The notes under the pieces: generated by a model
Told to the model about the DNA's origin: nothing
Seen by the model: the letters and a program-made list of their open reading frames with translations, nothing else
Databases searched by the model: none
In this document: positions 9,345 to 20,200 of the stretch, one piece after another
How the letters are laid out: every line of letters begins with the position of its first letter
Numbering within the stretch: the first letter of the stretch is position 1
Position numbers and translations under genes: made by a program
DNA from: JAFMDF01 sp965222705
GTDB lineage: Bacteria > Bacteroidota > Bacteroidia > Chitinophagales > Saprospiraceae
DNA length: 64,000 nt
Direction of reading: 5' to 3'
NCBI GenBank assembly: GCA_965222705.1
Contig: CBDCUO010000023.1
Coordinates: 124,001-188,000, forward strand

Positions 9345-10883
9345 CTACCTCCCTACCAACTCTCGCTCCAACTCCTCCAAAGTCTTCCCTTTCGTCTCTG
9401 GCAATATTTTTAAGAAAATGAAAAAGCCAGCCAGCGCAATCAATCCAAATATTAAAAAGCTCATCGCATTTCCCAAATTGGTTAATTCCCACGGGAATAT
9501 TTGCTGTACTAGCCAACTAGAAAAGGAATTGACAAAGCCAATAAAACCAATCGCTAAGCCTCTGTATTTATTGGGATACAACTCCGACAACATCACCCAC
9601 ATACCCGGTCCCAAGGAAAAGGCAAAGCAGGCGATAAAGCCTAAAATCCCAATCAGCACTAATGGCGCATTCATATCCACGGCTGCCTCAATTAAAGCCC
9701 CTTCCTTTTTGGCATACGCTTGATTCCCTAAAGCCGCTTTCATCTCTCTCTTAAAATCCACATCATTATCATAGGTTTTGTTGGCGATACTGCTTAAAGC
9801 GGATTTATCAACCCCTTCCAAAGCCGCTATTTTGGTATCCGACAATTGATAAGTCGCCTGATTGAACCCATAGGCACAAAGCAGTAAACTCAATGCAATG
9901 CCCGCAATACCTGCCAGCAGTAAAGGTCTTCTCCCCATTCGGTCAATTAATACCATTGCCACTATTGTAAAAACAACGGTCGTACCACTCAACAAAATGC
10001 CAGAAGTAAAAGCGGCATCCGTACCAATACCCGTTTGCTTAAAAATAGAGGTCGCATAAAAATAAACGGCATTAATACCCGTGATTTGTTGCAAAATGCC
10101 CAATAACAAACCCACTATCACAATAAATCGGAGGGCAGGTTTAAATAATTCACCAAAGGTTACTTTTTCCTTATTCCTTTCTGCATTCAAGCTATTCAAA
10201 ATAGCAGCACTTTCTTCTTTTGCTGCGATAGGCCCATGCAGTCTATTCAATACTTGTTCTGCTTCCTGAACTCGGTTTTTTGCCATCAACCAACGAGGGC
10301 TTTTCGGTACAAAAAAGAGTAAGATAAAATATAAAACGGCTGGAAAAGTTTCTACCCCTAGCATCCATCGCCAAACATTATCGTCGGTTAAAGAATTGGT
10401 AGGCGCATTATTAATACTGTTGAAGTAATTATTGCAAATGAAAGCCGCAAAAAAGCCCAATACAATATTCAGTTGTTGGACAGAAACCAAAGTTCCTCTA
10501 TTTTTAGCATTGGCGATTTCTGCGATATAAGTAGGTGCTAAAATAAGTGCTGCACCAAAAGCCAATCCTCCTATCATCCTAGCGATGTAGAGCATTTCAT
10601 ACGAACCGGCGTAGGCAGAAAGAATGGCAGATAAGGCGTACAAAAACGCCACCACTAATAAGATACTTTTGCGCCCTACTATATCACTCAACCTACCCGA
10701 AACCAACATGGCAAACATAGCTGCAAAAGAAGGAGAACTCACCACCCATCCCCATTGGGTATCATTCAAATTAAATTTCGGCCCTGCAAACTCCATCACC
10801 CCAGAAATAATGCCGGCATCAAAACCAAATAAGAAGCCTCCAAGAGATACTACAAATGCGATGAAAAGGGTTTGTTTCGACAT
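9345..10883 (-). CDS. MFS sugar porter (sugar:H+ symporter, XylE/GLUT-like)
   Basis: The 512-residue protein has twelve predicted transmembrane segments and sugar-porter signatures: GGFLFGFDAGIISG in TM1, GRLSDIVGRK in the TM2-3 loop, DRMGRRPLLLAG in the TM8-9 loop and PETKGKTLEELE at the C-terminus. A periplasmic insertion of about 50 residues between TM9 and TM10 is often seen in Bacteroidota members. The family imports monosaccharides such as xylose, arabinose or glucose with protons across the inner membrane. Position between the GH2/GH5-like gene (24 bp) and GH43 makes a pentose the best guess. Substrate is inferred from context, including xylA/xylB further along. Confidence 0.9.
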   Translation of the reverse strand: MSKQTLFIAFVVSLGGFLFGFDAGIISGVMEFAGPKFNLNDTQWGWVVSSPSFAAMFAMLVSGRLSDIVGRKSILLVVAFLYALSAILSAYAGSYEMLYIARMIGGLAFGAALILAPTYIAEIANAKNRGTLVSVQQLNIVLGFFAAFICNNYFNSINNAPTNSLTDDNVWRWMLGVETFPAVLYFILLFFVPKSPRWLMAKNRVQEAEQVLNRLHGPIAAKEESAAILNSLNAERNKEKVTFGELFKPALRFIVIVGLLLGILQQITGINAVYFYATSIFKQTGIGTDAAFTSGILLSGTTVVFTIVAMVLIDRMGRRPLLLAGIAGIALSLLLCAYGFNQATYQLSDTKIAALEGVDKSALSSIANKTYDNDVDFKREMKAALGNQAYAKKEGALIEAAVDMNAPLVLIGILGFIACFAFSLGPGMWVMLSELYPNKYRGLAIGFIGFVNSFSSWLVQQIFPWELTNLGNAMSFLIFGLIALAGFFIFLKILPETKGKTLEELERELVGR

Positions 10884-10907
10884 ATTTTTCGTTTTGTATA
10901 TTTTTTG

Positions 10908-12233
10908 TTATTGTACAAAAAAAGGAATATTGGCGTTTCCTACTTTTCCTTTTCCGTCGTAAACATAGACAAATAATCGGTAATCCCCTGTTGCGGAAGG
11001 CGAAATAAATTGTACCGCTTCTTTTCCTTCTGTAAGTCCTTTTAAATCAACTTGCGGAGGTTCTAATTCCTTGGCACCACCCTGGCTTCTTTCCTCGACT
11101 TCCTTTAAAACAAACCATTTGTAAGTCATTGGGTCTTGATTGGGTTCCGAAGCAAATACCTTTGCCCTATATTCAGAAGCAGGTCGTAAATAGATATTGT
11201 CCACAGCATTTCGGCCATCCAATTTCATAGAATCTACTTGCGGGGCTCTATTTTGGGGGTATTTTCCAGTCCAATATTTCGTTAATTCATCTACGGTAGC
11301 GGTGGCTTCTCCTGTTTTGTGAAAAATGCTATACCAAGTAGGGGTTCGCTCTTGTTTTTGTCCCCAAAGAAAAGCAAAATACCCAACGTTCAAACCCGAC
11401 TCATTATTGGTCAATCCCTGCTGCATTCTTTGGGTATAGCCCTTTGCTTTAGGGGCACTCGCCTCCTCAATTTCTCTGCCCCATTCGGTAAAGGGTCTTT
11501 CCCAATGTCCAAGCGGTCCAAATTCTGTTACCATAAATGGTTTCGTCAATTGAGCGGCTTTTACCATTTCGGGAATTGCTCCTAAATCTCCATAGGCTTG
11601 TAGCGAAATAAAATCCAAATTAGGACAATGTTTTAAAGCCAAATCAATATGCTCCTTCATGCCTCCTGCAAAAGTAGTGGTGACCGGATGGTGGGGATCC
11701 ACTTCATGGATATAATTAACGACTTCATTTAAGGCAATATAGGTTTTGGGATTAACTAATTTTAGGCTACCGTCTTCATCAAACAACAAATTGAGTTCAT
11801 TGCCTGCTACCCAACATAATAGGTTTGGGTGGTCTTTAAACTGGTCTACTTCTTTTTTTAAACGAGCTATTTGATGTTGGACGGCTTTCTCGTTTTCGTA
11901 ATCAAAGCTATGCAATTCCTTTTCGATATCTAAACCCAAAGCAACCATCAAACCATATTTGGCAGCAGAGTCAAGGGTCTCGCTGGCAAATTCTGTACTC
12001 CAGGTTCTCAAAGCAGTTCCTCCTGCTTCCTTCAAGGCTTTAAAGTTGCTATTTTCGCTAAAGCTGATGCCTGCCCCTTTGGCCATAAAAGGTTGCTCAT
12101 TGACCAATAACTGGTATTGATTATCCGTTTTGACAATTTTAACTCGTGCGATATTATTGTTTTGGGTGGTTTCTGTTTTACATCCAAACAGAGAAAGGAA
12201 AAGACAAACTAGTACAAATAAAATACGGTACAT
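10908..12233 (-). CDS. GH2/GH5-like TIM-barrel glycosidase lipoprotein
   Basis: I chose ATG 12233 because it places a lipoprotein signal (MYRILFVLVCLFLSLFGC, Cys18) at the N-terminus; the frame is open upstream to 12335 without such a signal. The 441-residue protein has a clan GH-A barrel: LLCWVAGNELN holds the likely acid/base Glu146 and FMVTEFGP the likely nucleophile Glu237. It resembles GH2-type catalytic barrels without the N-terminal sandwich domains. Residues 330-441 form a separate beta-rich domain. It probably acts on oligosaccharides in the periplasm or at the surface. Substrate is unknown; the family assignment between GH2 and GH5 is tentative. 24 bp separate it from the symporter gene. 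Confidence 0.72.
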   Translation of the reverse strand: MYRILFVLVCLFLSLFGCKTETTQNNNIARVKIVKTDNQYQLLVNEQPFMAKGAGISFSENSNFKALKEAGGTALRTWSTEFASETLDSAAKYGLMVALGLDIEKELHSFDYENEKAVQHQIARLKKEVDQFKDHPNLLCWVAGNELNLLFDEDGSLKLVNPKTYIALNEVVNYIHEVDPHHPVTTTFAGGMKEHIDLALKHCPNLDFISLQAYGDLGAIPEMVKAAQLTKPFMVTEFGPLGHWERPFTEWGREIEEASAPKAKGYTQRMQQGLTNNESGLNVGYFAFLWGQKQERTPTWYSIFHKTGEATATVDELTKYWTGKYPQNRAPQVDSMKLDGRNAVDNIYLRPASEYRAKVFASEPNQDPMTYKWFVLKEVEERSQGGAKELEPPQVDLKGLTEGKEAVQFISPSATGDYRLFVYVYDGKGKVGNANIPFFVQ

Positions 12234-12533
12234 ATTTTTGTAATTGAAAGGAAAAGTAGCAGTGTTATTAAGTACAATAAACTTAAATGAATCAATAGCT
12301 GGGCTATTCATTAATTTTATAACTAAAACTATCAACGAAATTCAAATTTCATATCCGCATTTTACAAAGAGTAACAAGAAAGAATATGATCGAATTTAAA
12401 TGGACAATCACGCTTATCTCGATTCAAATTCTACATAAATTTATCAAGGTACTTCTTATACTGTTCAATAAATTTCTTTGTGTTTTTTTAACTGTAAAAG
12501 CAATTATTTGGAGGACAAAAAAGATATTTTGCC

Positions 12534-13236
12534 TTACCTTTCTTCAATTACCTCCTTTGTTGAAAACTTATATCGAATATTTCGATAGACCGCTATATCG
12601 GTTATATCTTCAGGAGTGCCTTTGGGTATTGCTCTTGAGTTTGCCGATAAGCGATAAGTGCCTGTTACGGGCAATACCCGATGCCACAAATGCCCATGCA
12701 AAAAGAGTAGAGTTCCCTTTTGGGGACTTAATATTACTTCTCCTTCCAAATCTTCGTGTGGATTCCCTTTGGTGATAGCACCGCCCCGATGGGTTTTTGG
12801 AAAAACTATGGTTTGCCCGCCCGTCGTTTCATTTATATCGTGGGTATAAAATAAGCGATTTAAATTAAATTGTTGGTGATTTTCTGGTGGACTATCCTGA
12901 TGCCATGCCTGTCCTTTTGTTCCCTGTTTGGAAAACATGGCCATAAAATAGAGTTTTTCCCAGCCCTCTCCCAATATGGCTTGTGTCAATGCCAGTAAAC
13001 GGGCATCTTTTTCGATAATATCAAACACATTATTGCCTTCTCTAAAGGGAAACCACGGCACGACTTCAGTGGCAGATTTTTGAATAAATTCATCCGTATG
13101 TTCCCAATGAGGCGATAACCCATAATGCTTTAAAAATGATAGTATTAAGGGTATCCATCATGTTTTTGTCGAAGAAGTCTTCGAATACGACGTAGCCATT
13201 TTCCCAGAATTGGTCGGCGTATTGTTTGAAATTCAT
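12534..13236 (-). pseudogene. Phytanoyl-CoA dioxygenase (PhyH) family protein, split by a 1-nt frameshift
   Basis: The N-terminal part (from MNFKQYADQFWENGY, ATG 13236) and the C-terminal part (to 12534) lie in different frames. Removing one T of the T5 run (plus-strand A5 at 13132-13136) restores a 233-residue protein through LKHYGLSPHWEHT. PhyH proteins are Fe(II)/2-oxoglutarate dioxygenases; the metal motif HQD (in AWHQDS) and a later His in HGHLWHRV, plus the Arg in YRLSANSR that would hold 2-oxoglutarate, are visible. The gene is inside the PUL, 50 bp downstream of GH26-like gene 2, so a small sugar or cofactor could be the substrate (speculative). The lesion is either a sequencing error or a recent mutation. 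Confidence 0.75.
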
Positions 13237-13285
13237 ATTATTAATTATGGTTAAAGGCAATGTGGTTGCCAAATTTATTGGCGGA

Positions 13286-14443
13286 TTACATTCCCAACTG
13301 ATTAAATAAATCATTGGAAGCATTTAAATAGATTCCATTCGTCATTCTTTTTTCCCATTCTTTGCTAATCATCGGACTTTCCTGTATGCGGGCATCTATA
13401 TCCTGAAAGGTCGGATTCTCAAACCACATAGGGCGGACTTTCCAATTGCAATTGATATAATGAATCGCTTTGACTACATCCAGATTATTTTCTATCATAT
13501 TAAAAAAAGGGACAAACCATTTGTCCCAAGCCTCTTGTGCTTGTTCGGGGTTCGACAAAATGGTTTCTTTGGTCTTGCCATCAAACTTGGAGGTTGGGCT
13601 GGAAATGGTGGCGGAGGCTTCCGCAATAAAAACAGGCTTGCCCTTTTTTCTGGCAAAATCTAGCATCTGCACTTCTCGCCAACGGTCGAAAAAGGAAAAG
13701 CCACACCAATCTACATACTCATCGCCAGGATACCATTCCTCCAATTCATAAGGATCAGATACCCAACCGACAGATTGCCAGACATAAGCGGTGTTACTTA
13801 TTCCTTGTGCATCCAATTTATACTTAATCCTTTTATAAGCTGCTATCCAAGATTTTTTATCATAATGATTCCACGGATGTCCATCAAATTCATAGCCGAT
13901 ACGGAGGAATACAGGGCGATTGCCTAGAGATAATAAAAAATCTCCCAGCTTCTTTATATTCTCATCCAAGTCTCCTGCAGCTACCTTTTCTTCGTTATTG
14001 ACTAAGGATAGACCTATCGCCAAAGCGCAGTTTTTAAATTTATTCGCATTCATTAACAGGCTCATATTACTAGGACCATTGCCAGAGTCCATCGTTTCGT
14101 AAATACCTTGTAAGCCCGCCTTGTTTTTACCCCCAAAAGAGCCGTCGCCTGCGCCAATACCTGTATAAAGGGTTACACCAGCAGGCATCGGAAAATGGTC
14201 AATGTAGCCGTTATTATAAGGAGCTAAACCGCCAATGGATTCATTGTCTTGCCCAATAAATACCAATACTTTCCCTTCAAGCGGCTCAAATTTCGCTTTT
14301 TGTCTTTGAGGAACAGGTGCTTCCAAATTGCTATTTGCTTCCTGCTTTTGTAGGCCATTTTCATGGACGCAGGCGATTGTTCCTAATTGAAAAAGAAGAA
14401 GGCAACTAATACCGCTTAAAATATTAGAAATGGAATTCCTCAT
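13286..14443 (-). CDS. GH26-like glycoside hydrolase lipoprotein (paralogue 2)
   Basis: The 385-residue protein is a close relative of the genes at 6266 and 20387. It has a lipoprotein-type signal (GTIAC, Cys25). FLRIGYEFDGHPWNHY contains the likely acid/base Glu185 and KPVFIAEAS the likely nucleophile Glu275. The WYPGDEYVDWCGFSFF block between them is shared with paralogue 1. As in the other two copies, Tyr replaces the His that precedes the acid/base Glu in canonical GH26 mannanases. It sits between the Gfo/Idh and PhyH genes in the PUL. Anchored on the membrane it would act on polysaccharide or large oligomers; substrate is inferred, not seen. Confidence 0.75.
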   Translation of the reverse strand: MRNSISNILSGISCLLLFQLGTIACVHENGLQKQEANSNLEAPVPQRQKAKFEPLEGKVLVFIGQDNESIGGLAPYNNGYIDHFPMPAGVTLYTGIGAGDGSFGGKNKAGLQGIYETMDSGNGPSNMSLLMNANKFKNCALAIGLSLVNNEEKVAAGDLDENIKKLGDFLLSLGNRPVFLRIGYEFDGHPWNHYDKKSWIAAYKRIKYKLDAQGISNTAYVWQSVGWVSDPYELEEWYPGDEYVDWCGFSFFDRWREVQMLDFARKKGKPVFIAEASATISSPTSKFDGKTKETILSNPEQAQEAWDKWFVPFFNMIENNLDVVKAIHYINCNWKVRPMWFENPTFQDIDARIQESPMISKEWEKRMTNGIYLNASNDLFNQLGM

Positions 14444-14462
14444 GTGATGATTTTATTTATTA

Positions 14463-14521
14463 AACACAGAGGCACGGAGACACAGAGCGGAAAAAACGCT
14501 GTGTCTCCGTTCCTCTGTGTT
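14463..14521. repeat. Long perfect-type hairpin of the ACACAGAGG repeat family
   Basis: A 23-bp stem with a single mismatch pairs 14463-14485 (beginning AACACAGAGGCACGG) with 14499-14521 (ending CCTCTGTGTT), with a 13-nt loop. It lies between the Gfo/Idh stop and the start of GH26-like gene 2. Related sequence occurs at 17199-17226 (left arm only) and 20331-20390. Confidence 0.8.
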
Positions 14522-14527
14522 CATTGC

Positions 14528-15506
14528 TTACTCAAAAGGATATTTCAACCCCATTTGTCGTCGAATTTCATCGGTGATTGCTACTAAATCCAAGCTATTT
14601 TGGTGCGACCAATTAGAGCTTTCCATTTTTCCCGCTCGAATACATTGAAGACATTCCTCTATTTCATAGGTAAAACCTTTGCCTTTTGGTGGGCAAGGTT
14701 ATTTTGGTGGTTTTATATTGCCCATTATTGCCTTCGATTAAGGTATAACCTTGCGTTTCGTGCCAGTAGGGATGAATGAAAATGCGTCCATTCGTCCCAT
14801 ATATTTTGGCAACCATATCCGACTGTGAGGCAAAACCACTCAGGATATTCGCTATGCCCCCTTTAAATTTTAAAATAGCGGCTGTTTGAATATCTGCTCC
14901 GGTTTGGTGAAAGCGACCAGTCGCCAAAATTTGCTCCGGTTTCCCAAAAATGGCATAGGTTAAAAAAACGGGATACACGCCCATATCCAACAAAGAGCCA
15001 CCTGCCAAGTCCATATTTAACATCCGACTGTCGTCCGAGTCTTCCCGATAAAAAGTAAAATCAGCATTTACATAATTCACCTCCCCAATTGTTTTGGCTT
15101 TAATAATTTCCAAACACTGCTGGATGCTTGGATTAAATTTCGACCAAAAGGCTTCCATTAAAAATCGCTGTTCTTGTTTTGCGACTTCCACCATATTTTG
15201 TACTTGCTGTTGATTGACCGCTAAGGGTTTTTCACACAATACATGCTTGCCTGCTTTCAGGGCAGCTATGCTTAATGGTTCATGCGAATTATGAGGCGTG
15301 GCGATATAAATAATGTCAATATTCGGGTCTTTTAAAATGGCTTCATAGTTTTCATAGGCTTTTGCGACTTGATATTTTTCAGCGAAAGTAGTCGCCTTTG
15401 ATTCGCTCCTAGAAGCAACTGCCTCTACCCTAGTTCCCTCAACTAATAATAGGTCTTTTATAAATTGGTGGGCAATATTTCCCAAGCCGATAATTCCCCA
15501 GTTCAT
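14528..15506 (-). pseudogene. Gfo/Idh/MocA oxidoreductase, D-xylose/dihydrodiol dehydrogenase-like, 1-nt frameshift near the 3' end
   Basis: The frame from ATG 15506 carries an N-terminal Rossmann fold (GIIGLGNIAHQF, 3-14), the family motif CEKPLAVN and the EAFW motif typical of the dimeric dihydrodiol / NADP D-xylose 1-dehydrogenase subgroup. It stops early at 14664 after LPTKRQRFYL. Removing one C from the C3 run (plus-strand GGG 14691-14693) joins it to a good C-terminus (KGKGFTYEIEECLQ...MGLKYPFE, stop 14528) and gives 325 residues, the usual length. Substrate is probably a sugar. Downstream of susD in the PUL, it could oxidise an imported sugar. Without repair the protein would lose its last ~50 residues. 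Confidence 0.8.
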
Positions 15507-15631
15507 TTTTTTAAGTATAAAGTATGAGGTATAAGTTTTACAAAAAGTATAAAATGGATGCTACGAAGGCTATTAGTGTAATTGTCATTAGACCCATTTT
15601 TTTCTTTTTGGTAATAATAGAACTTCTGGTC

Positions 15632-17184
15632 TTAATACCCCGGATTTTGTGTCAAAATATCATTTCCACTCGCATCCTGTCCAGTCAACTGAATTTCATT
15701 AAAAGGAATGGGGAGTAATTCATCACGTCCTGCTCTGAAATTATCAATTTCTCTGGCGGCATCGCCCCAGCGAACGAGGTCGTGGAAGCGATTCCATTCT
15801 GTGGCCAATTCCAGTCGTCTTTCCAGTTTAATAGCGTCTAGTGTGAGGAGTTTGCTGTCTAAGCCAACCCTTGTCCGCACTTGGTCGAAGGCTGCTTGTC
15901 CATTGCCAGAGGCACCCATCGCTACCGCTTCTGCCAAGATTAAAAGCACCTCGGCATAGCGCATGACTTTGTGATTCAAAGGAGATAATTGGAATCCAGC
16001 AGAAAATTCGCTAACCTCTTCTGGGGTTAAAAAGAACTTTCTGGAGTAGGCTAAATCCAAGCCATAACGTGTACCACCATTGGGGTTGTTAATCCCGCCT
16101 TCTTGGGAGAAATAACCAGCAGGAATCGGACTTAAACCTGCATCTCTTAAAATATCAGAATCAATTTCATCGCCTTCCATTAATATGGTTGCCTTTCTAC
16201 GCACTTCATCGCCTTCATTGAAAAAAGCATCTTGTAATTCTTTTGTGGGAAGGTTGTAATTCCAACCCAAAATGGGAGAAATGAGTACGGGAGAATAAAA
16301 TTGAGCCGTTAAACTCCCCCTGCTTGGCGGGTAAAAGAACCAAATAGCGCATTATCATTATAGTTGATTTCAAATAAAGATTCCTTGCCAAATTCATTGC
16401 TCAATTTAAAATTATCCGCATAGTTTTCTTCCAGTTCATAAATCCCTAAATCAATGATTTCCTGAGCCGTATTGGCAGCATTTTGCCATTGTTCGGTGTA
16501 GAGATAAGCCTTTGCCAATAAGCCTAAAGTTGCTCCTTTGGTTGCCCTTCCTTCTGCTACGGGCAAGGTAGGCAAGCCAGCGGCTGCGGCTGTAAAATCC
16601 TGAATAATTTGCTCATAGACCACCGCTGTAGCTTGGCGTTTAATTTGGTCGGTATTGGTAATATCAACAGGTTCATCCGTAAATAAGGGGACATCTCCAA
16701 AATTTTTCACCAATTCAAAATAGTAATAGCCTCGCAAAAACTTGGCTTCTGCCTCAAATTGTTCTTTTAAACCACTTGCCAACACGCCGTCCTGCACATT
16801 GGCTAAGCCTCTCAAAATTTCATTGGCTCTGGAAACGCCGGAAAACAATTTAAACCAAATCCCGTCCACATTGATATTGGCAGGGGTCATATCCACTAAG
16901 GTTTCAAAACAATGACTATGCGGCTGGAAAAAATAATTTTCAATGACCACATCATCCGAGCGCACATCGGTATAAATATAAACCATAGAGTAACTATCTC
17001 CCCGCTGCACAAATTCCCATTTCATCGGCTGGTAAGCCCCCGGTAACAATAGCTCAATGGTTTCCTGATTGGAAAATACTTCTTCGGTCAAGGGTTCGGA
17101 GATAGGTTCTTGGTCGAGAAAGCCATCGCTGCAAGCACTGAAAAAAGAGAAGGTTATTATTATAAAAAATGCCTTTATTTTCAT
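15632..17184 (-). pseudogene. SusD-like starch-binding outer-membrane lipoprotein, split by a 1-nt frameshift
   Basis: The N-terminal part has a lipoprotein signal (FFSAC, Cys18) and SusD TPR features up to FTRQAGGV then a stop. The C-terminal part from GWNYNLPT ends with LLPIPFNEIQL...LTQNPGY, the classical SusD C-terminus. Adding one G to the G5 run (plus-strand C5 at 16316-16320) joins them as RQAGGSLTAQFYSP and gives 517 residues, the normal size. SusD proteins cap the SusC channel and bind glycan at the cell surface. As read, the protein would lose its C-terminal third and should not work, so a consensus error is plausible. It is directly downstream of susC (104 bp). Confidence 0.9.
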
Positions 17185-17198
17185 TGCAAATTATTTTT

Positions 17199-17240
17199 TT
17201 AAAACACAGAGGCACGGAGACACAGAATGGAAAATGGGGT
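17199..17240. repeat. Half-copy of the ACACAGAGG hairpin repeat
   Basis: Positions 17201-17226 repeat the left arm of the 14463-14485 hairpin (ACACAGAGGCACGGAGACAC), but the matching right arm is missing. It lies between the susC stop and the susD start. Confidence 0.6.
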
Positions 17241-17287
17241 CGGCGCTATGCACCTTTAGAGCGTTTTTTCCTCCTTTGCTTCATACC

Positions 17288-20200
17288 TCAAAAAGAAACC
17301 TGCACCCCTCCAGTAATTGACTTCGCTAAAGGATAAAACCCTCTATCCACCCCCACATCCAAAGGATTATTATTCGCTCCAATTTCTGGGTCTAGCCCAC
17401 TGTAATCCGTAAAAGTGAACAGGTTATTGCCACTGGCAAAAATTCGGAAATGTTCGATACCGATTTTGCTGGTGATGCTATTCGGAAAGGTATAGCCCAG
17501 CGTAATATTTTTTAAGCGCAAATAACTGCCATCTTCAATATAATAATTGGAAAATTCGTGATTGACCACCTCTAAGGCGGAGGGACGCATGACATTGGTG
17601 TTGGTATTTTCCAAAGTCCAGGCATCCAGTACTCGGTCGGTTCGATTGGAGTATTGGACGTGGTAGCCAGCGGCGGCATTGACCACATCATTGCCTTGAG
17701 TGCCTTGCACAAAAGCGGTCAAATCAAAACCCTTAAAAGCCATACTCAAATTGATGCCATAAATAAAATCGGGGAAAGGATTGCCGATATAATCTCGGTC
17801 ATTATTGAGGTCAATCACCCCGTCACCATTGAGGTCTCTATAAATAGGGTTGCCTGCATCGTCCAGTCCATCAAAGACCAATCCATAAAAACTGGCAATG
17901 GGATGTCCCTCATCGGTTCGAGTAATATTGGGTGCATCTCTAAATACCCGAATATTGGCGGATTCAATCGGTACGCCACCGCCCAAATCGGTTACTTCAT
18001 TGGTATTTCTACCATAATTGAGGGCAATATTATAGGTGAATGCACTGCCAATTTTATTTCGATACAGCAAAATGGCTTCGAAGCCTTTATTTTGAACCGT
18101 TGCTGCATTTCTAACCGGCGGTGGAATGCCTAGGAAACCTGGATTGGGAAAATTCAACAACATATCCTTTGTTTCCTTGATATAATAATCTAAGGTCACA
18201 CCAATTCGATTGCCAAACAAGTCTGCATCAATGCCCACATTGGTTTGCGTAATTTCTTCCCATTTAATATCGGGATTATAGTCCAAAGGGGTAAGCGTTC
18301 CGCCTAAAGTGGAATAGCGTTGAAAATGCTGATAGGGCGGAATTTGGTCATTGCCGCTAATGCCCCAACTTGCCCGTACTTTTAATAAATCTATAGCAGC
18401 AATATTTTTTAAAAAATCTTCTGAGGAAGCCACCCAACCAATGGATGCAGAAGGGAAAATACCCCATTGATTGTCCGGTGTAAATTTGGAAGATGCATCT
18501 GCCCGCAAGGTAGCAGAAAACAAATATTTTTCGTTGAGATTATAATTGGCTCTGCCATAAAAAGACAAGGTGGTATTAATGGCTTCATTGGGGCCATCGC
18601 CGTTAATATCAATCGTATTGACCACCGCATCATCTGCAATGCGGTCGAAAGTAGCTTCATCAAACGTATTGTCCAGCAACATAATGGCATTCCTGCCCCC
18701 TAGTGACAGATTGTTTTTTAAGGCACTAGTGCCCACAATAACATCCAATGTTTGATTGGTTTGATTGGCTTGATTCAGGGCATCATAGGTGAAGTAGCCT
18801 TCCCACTGTAAAAATTCATCTTCCACAAAACTTTCTGTCAGGCTGTTAATGGGATTATCAATAAATTGCTCAGGATAGTTAAAAGCAGCCGTAAAACTGC
18901 GGATGTTATTTTCTCGATTTAAATAACCAAAAGAGGTGCTAAATTTTAATTTTTCTACGACCTGCCAATTGAGCAGTGCATTGATATAAGCCACATCCTG
19001 TTTGGATTGATTTTCCGTATTTTCAAAGCCGACAAAAGGATTGCCAAATTCGGGTTGGGCATTTAGCGATACGCCATTGACGACGACTCCTCGACGATTG
19101 CCATTATTAAAGGGATTGCCCAATTCGTCATAAACTGGATAAATGGGTGGTAGGGAAGCAATGGAATTAATCAGGCGGTTGTTTTCACTATTTTCAAAAA
19201 TAAATCGGCGGTCGTTTTTGGAATAAGTTCCAAATACGTTTATATCTATGCCTTCAATGACTTTTTGATGGATAGAACCCGTAAAATTGAGGCGTTGAAA
19301 ATCTGTTTTTCCAATAATGCCTTCCTGATTAAACAGCCCCGCACTTAAATAATAAGTCGTTTTATCGCCTCCGCCAGAAATGCCCAAATAATGGTCTTGA
19401 ATTGGCGTATCTTCTGACACCTTATCAATCCAAGAAGTATTGGGCAAGGCAGCAATTTCTTCCTCTGAAAATACAGAACGTCCATTGACGGGCAAGCCTT
19501 GACGGATGTTGTAAAGAATGGATTTATTATAATAATCAGCGTATTGCTGTGTATTTAAATAGCCCCCTTCGCTTGCCAAGCTTTGGATGCCATAATAGGA
19601 AGACAGGCTAATCTTGGGTCTTTTGGAATCGCTTTTCGCCCCTTTTTTCGTTTCTAATAGAATCACCCCATTGCCCCCTCTCGAACCATAAATGGCGGAG
19701 GAAGCGGCATCTTTGAGTATGGTAATATTTTGCATATTATTGGGGTTGAGGAAGTTCATATCTGGCACTTGTACGCCATTGACCAAAATCAAAGGGGTAG
19801 CATTTCCTGCCGTGCCAATGCCCCGCATTCTTATGGTTAGCGGCGCACCTGGCGAGCCGGATTCCTTAACCACCACTACCGCAGGAGTAGAACCCTGGAT
19901 AGCTTGTTCTACTCTTTGTATCGGACGGTCTTTGATGAGTTTTTCTGCTTTTAAGGTAGAAATGGAAGTAGAGACAAAACGCTTATTTTGGGTTTGACCG
20001 TAGCCTGTTACTACAATTTCTTCTAAAGATTGAGCATCCGGCAATAAACTGATATTGATAATAGGATTGCTGCCTACTACGACTTGCTGTTCTGCATAAC
20101 CAATAAAGGAAAAGACTAGGGTTGCTCCGCTTTCCGCATTGAGTTGATAAGTTCCGTCAAAATCGGTAACTGTTCCAGTAGAAGTGCCTTCTATCAGGAT

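Noticed and set aside
12534..17184. Programmed ribosomal frameshifting in susD, Gfo/Idh and PhyH
   Set aside because: The shifts have different directions, lie at unrelated places in unrelated genes, lack typical slippery heptamers and stem-loops, and similar indels occur three times in the BatE-like gene.
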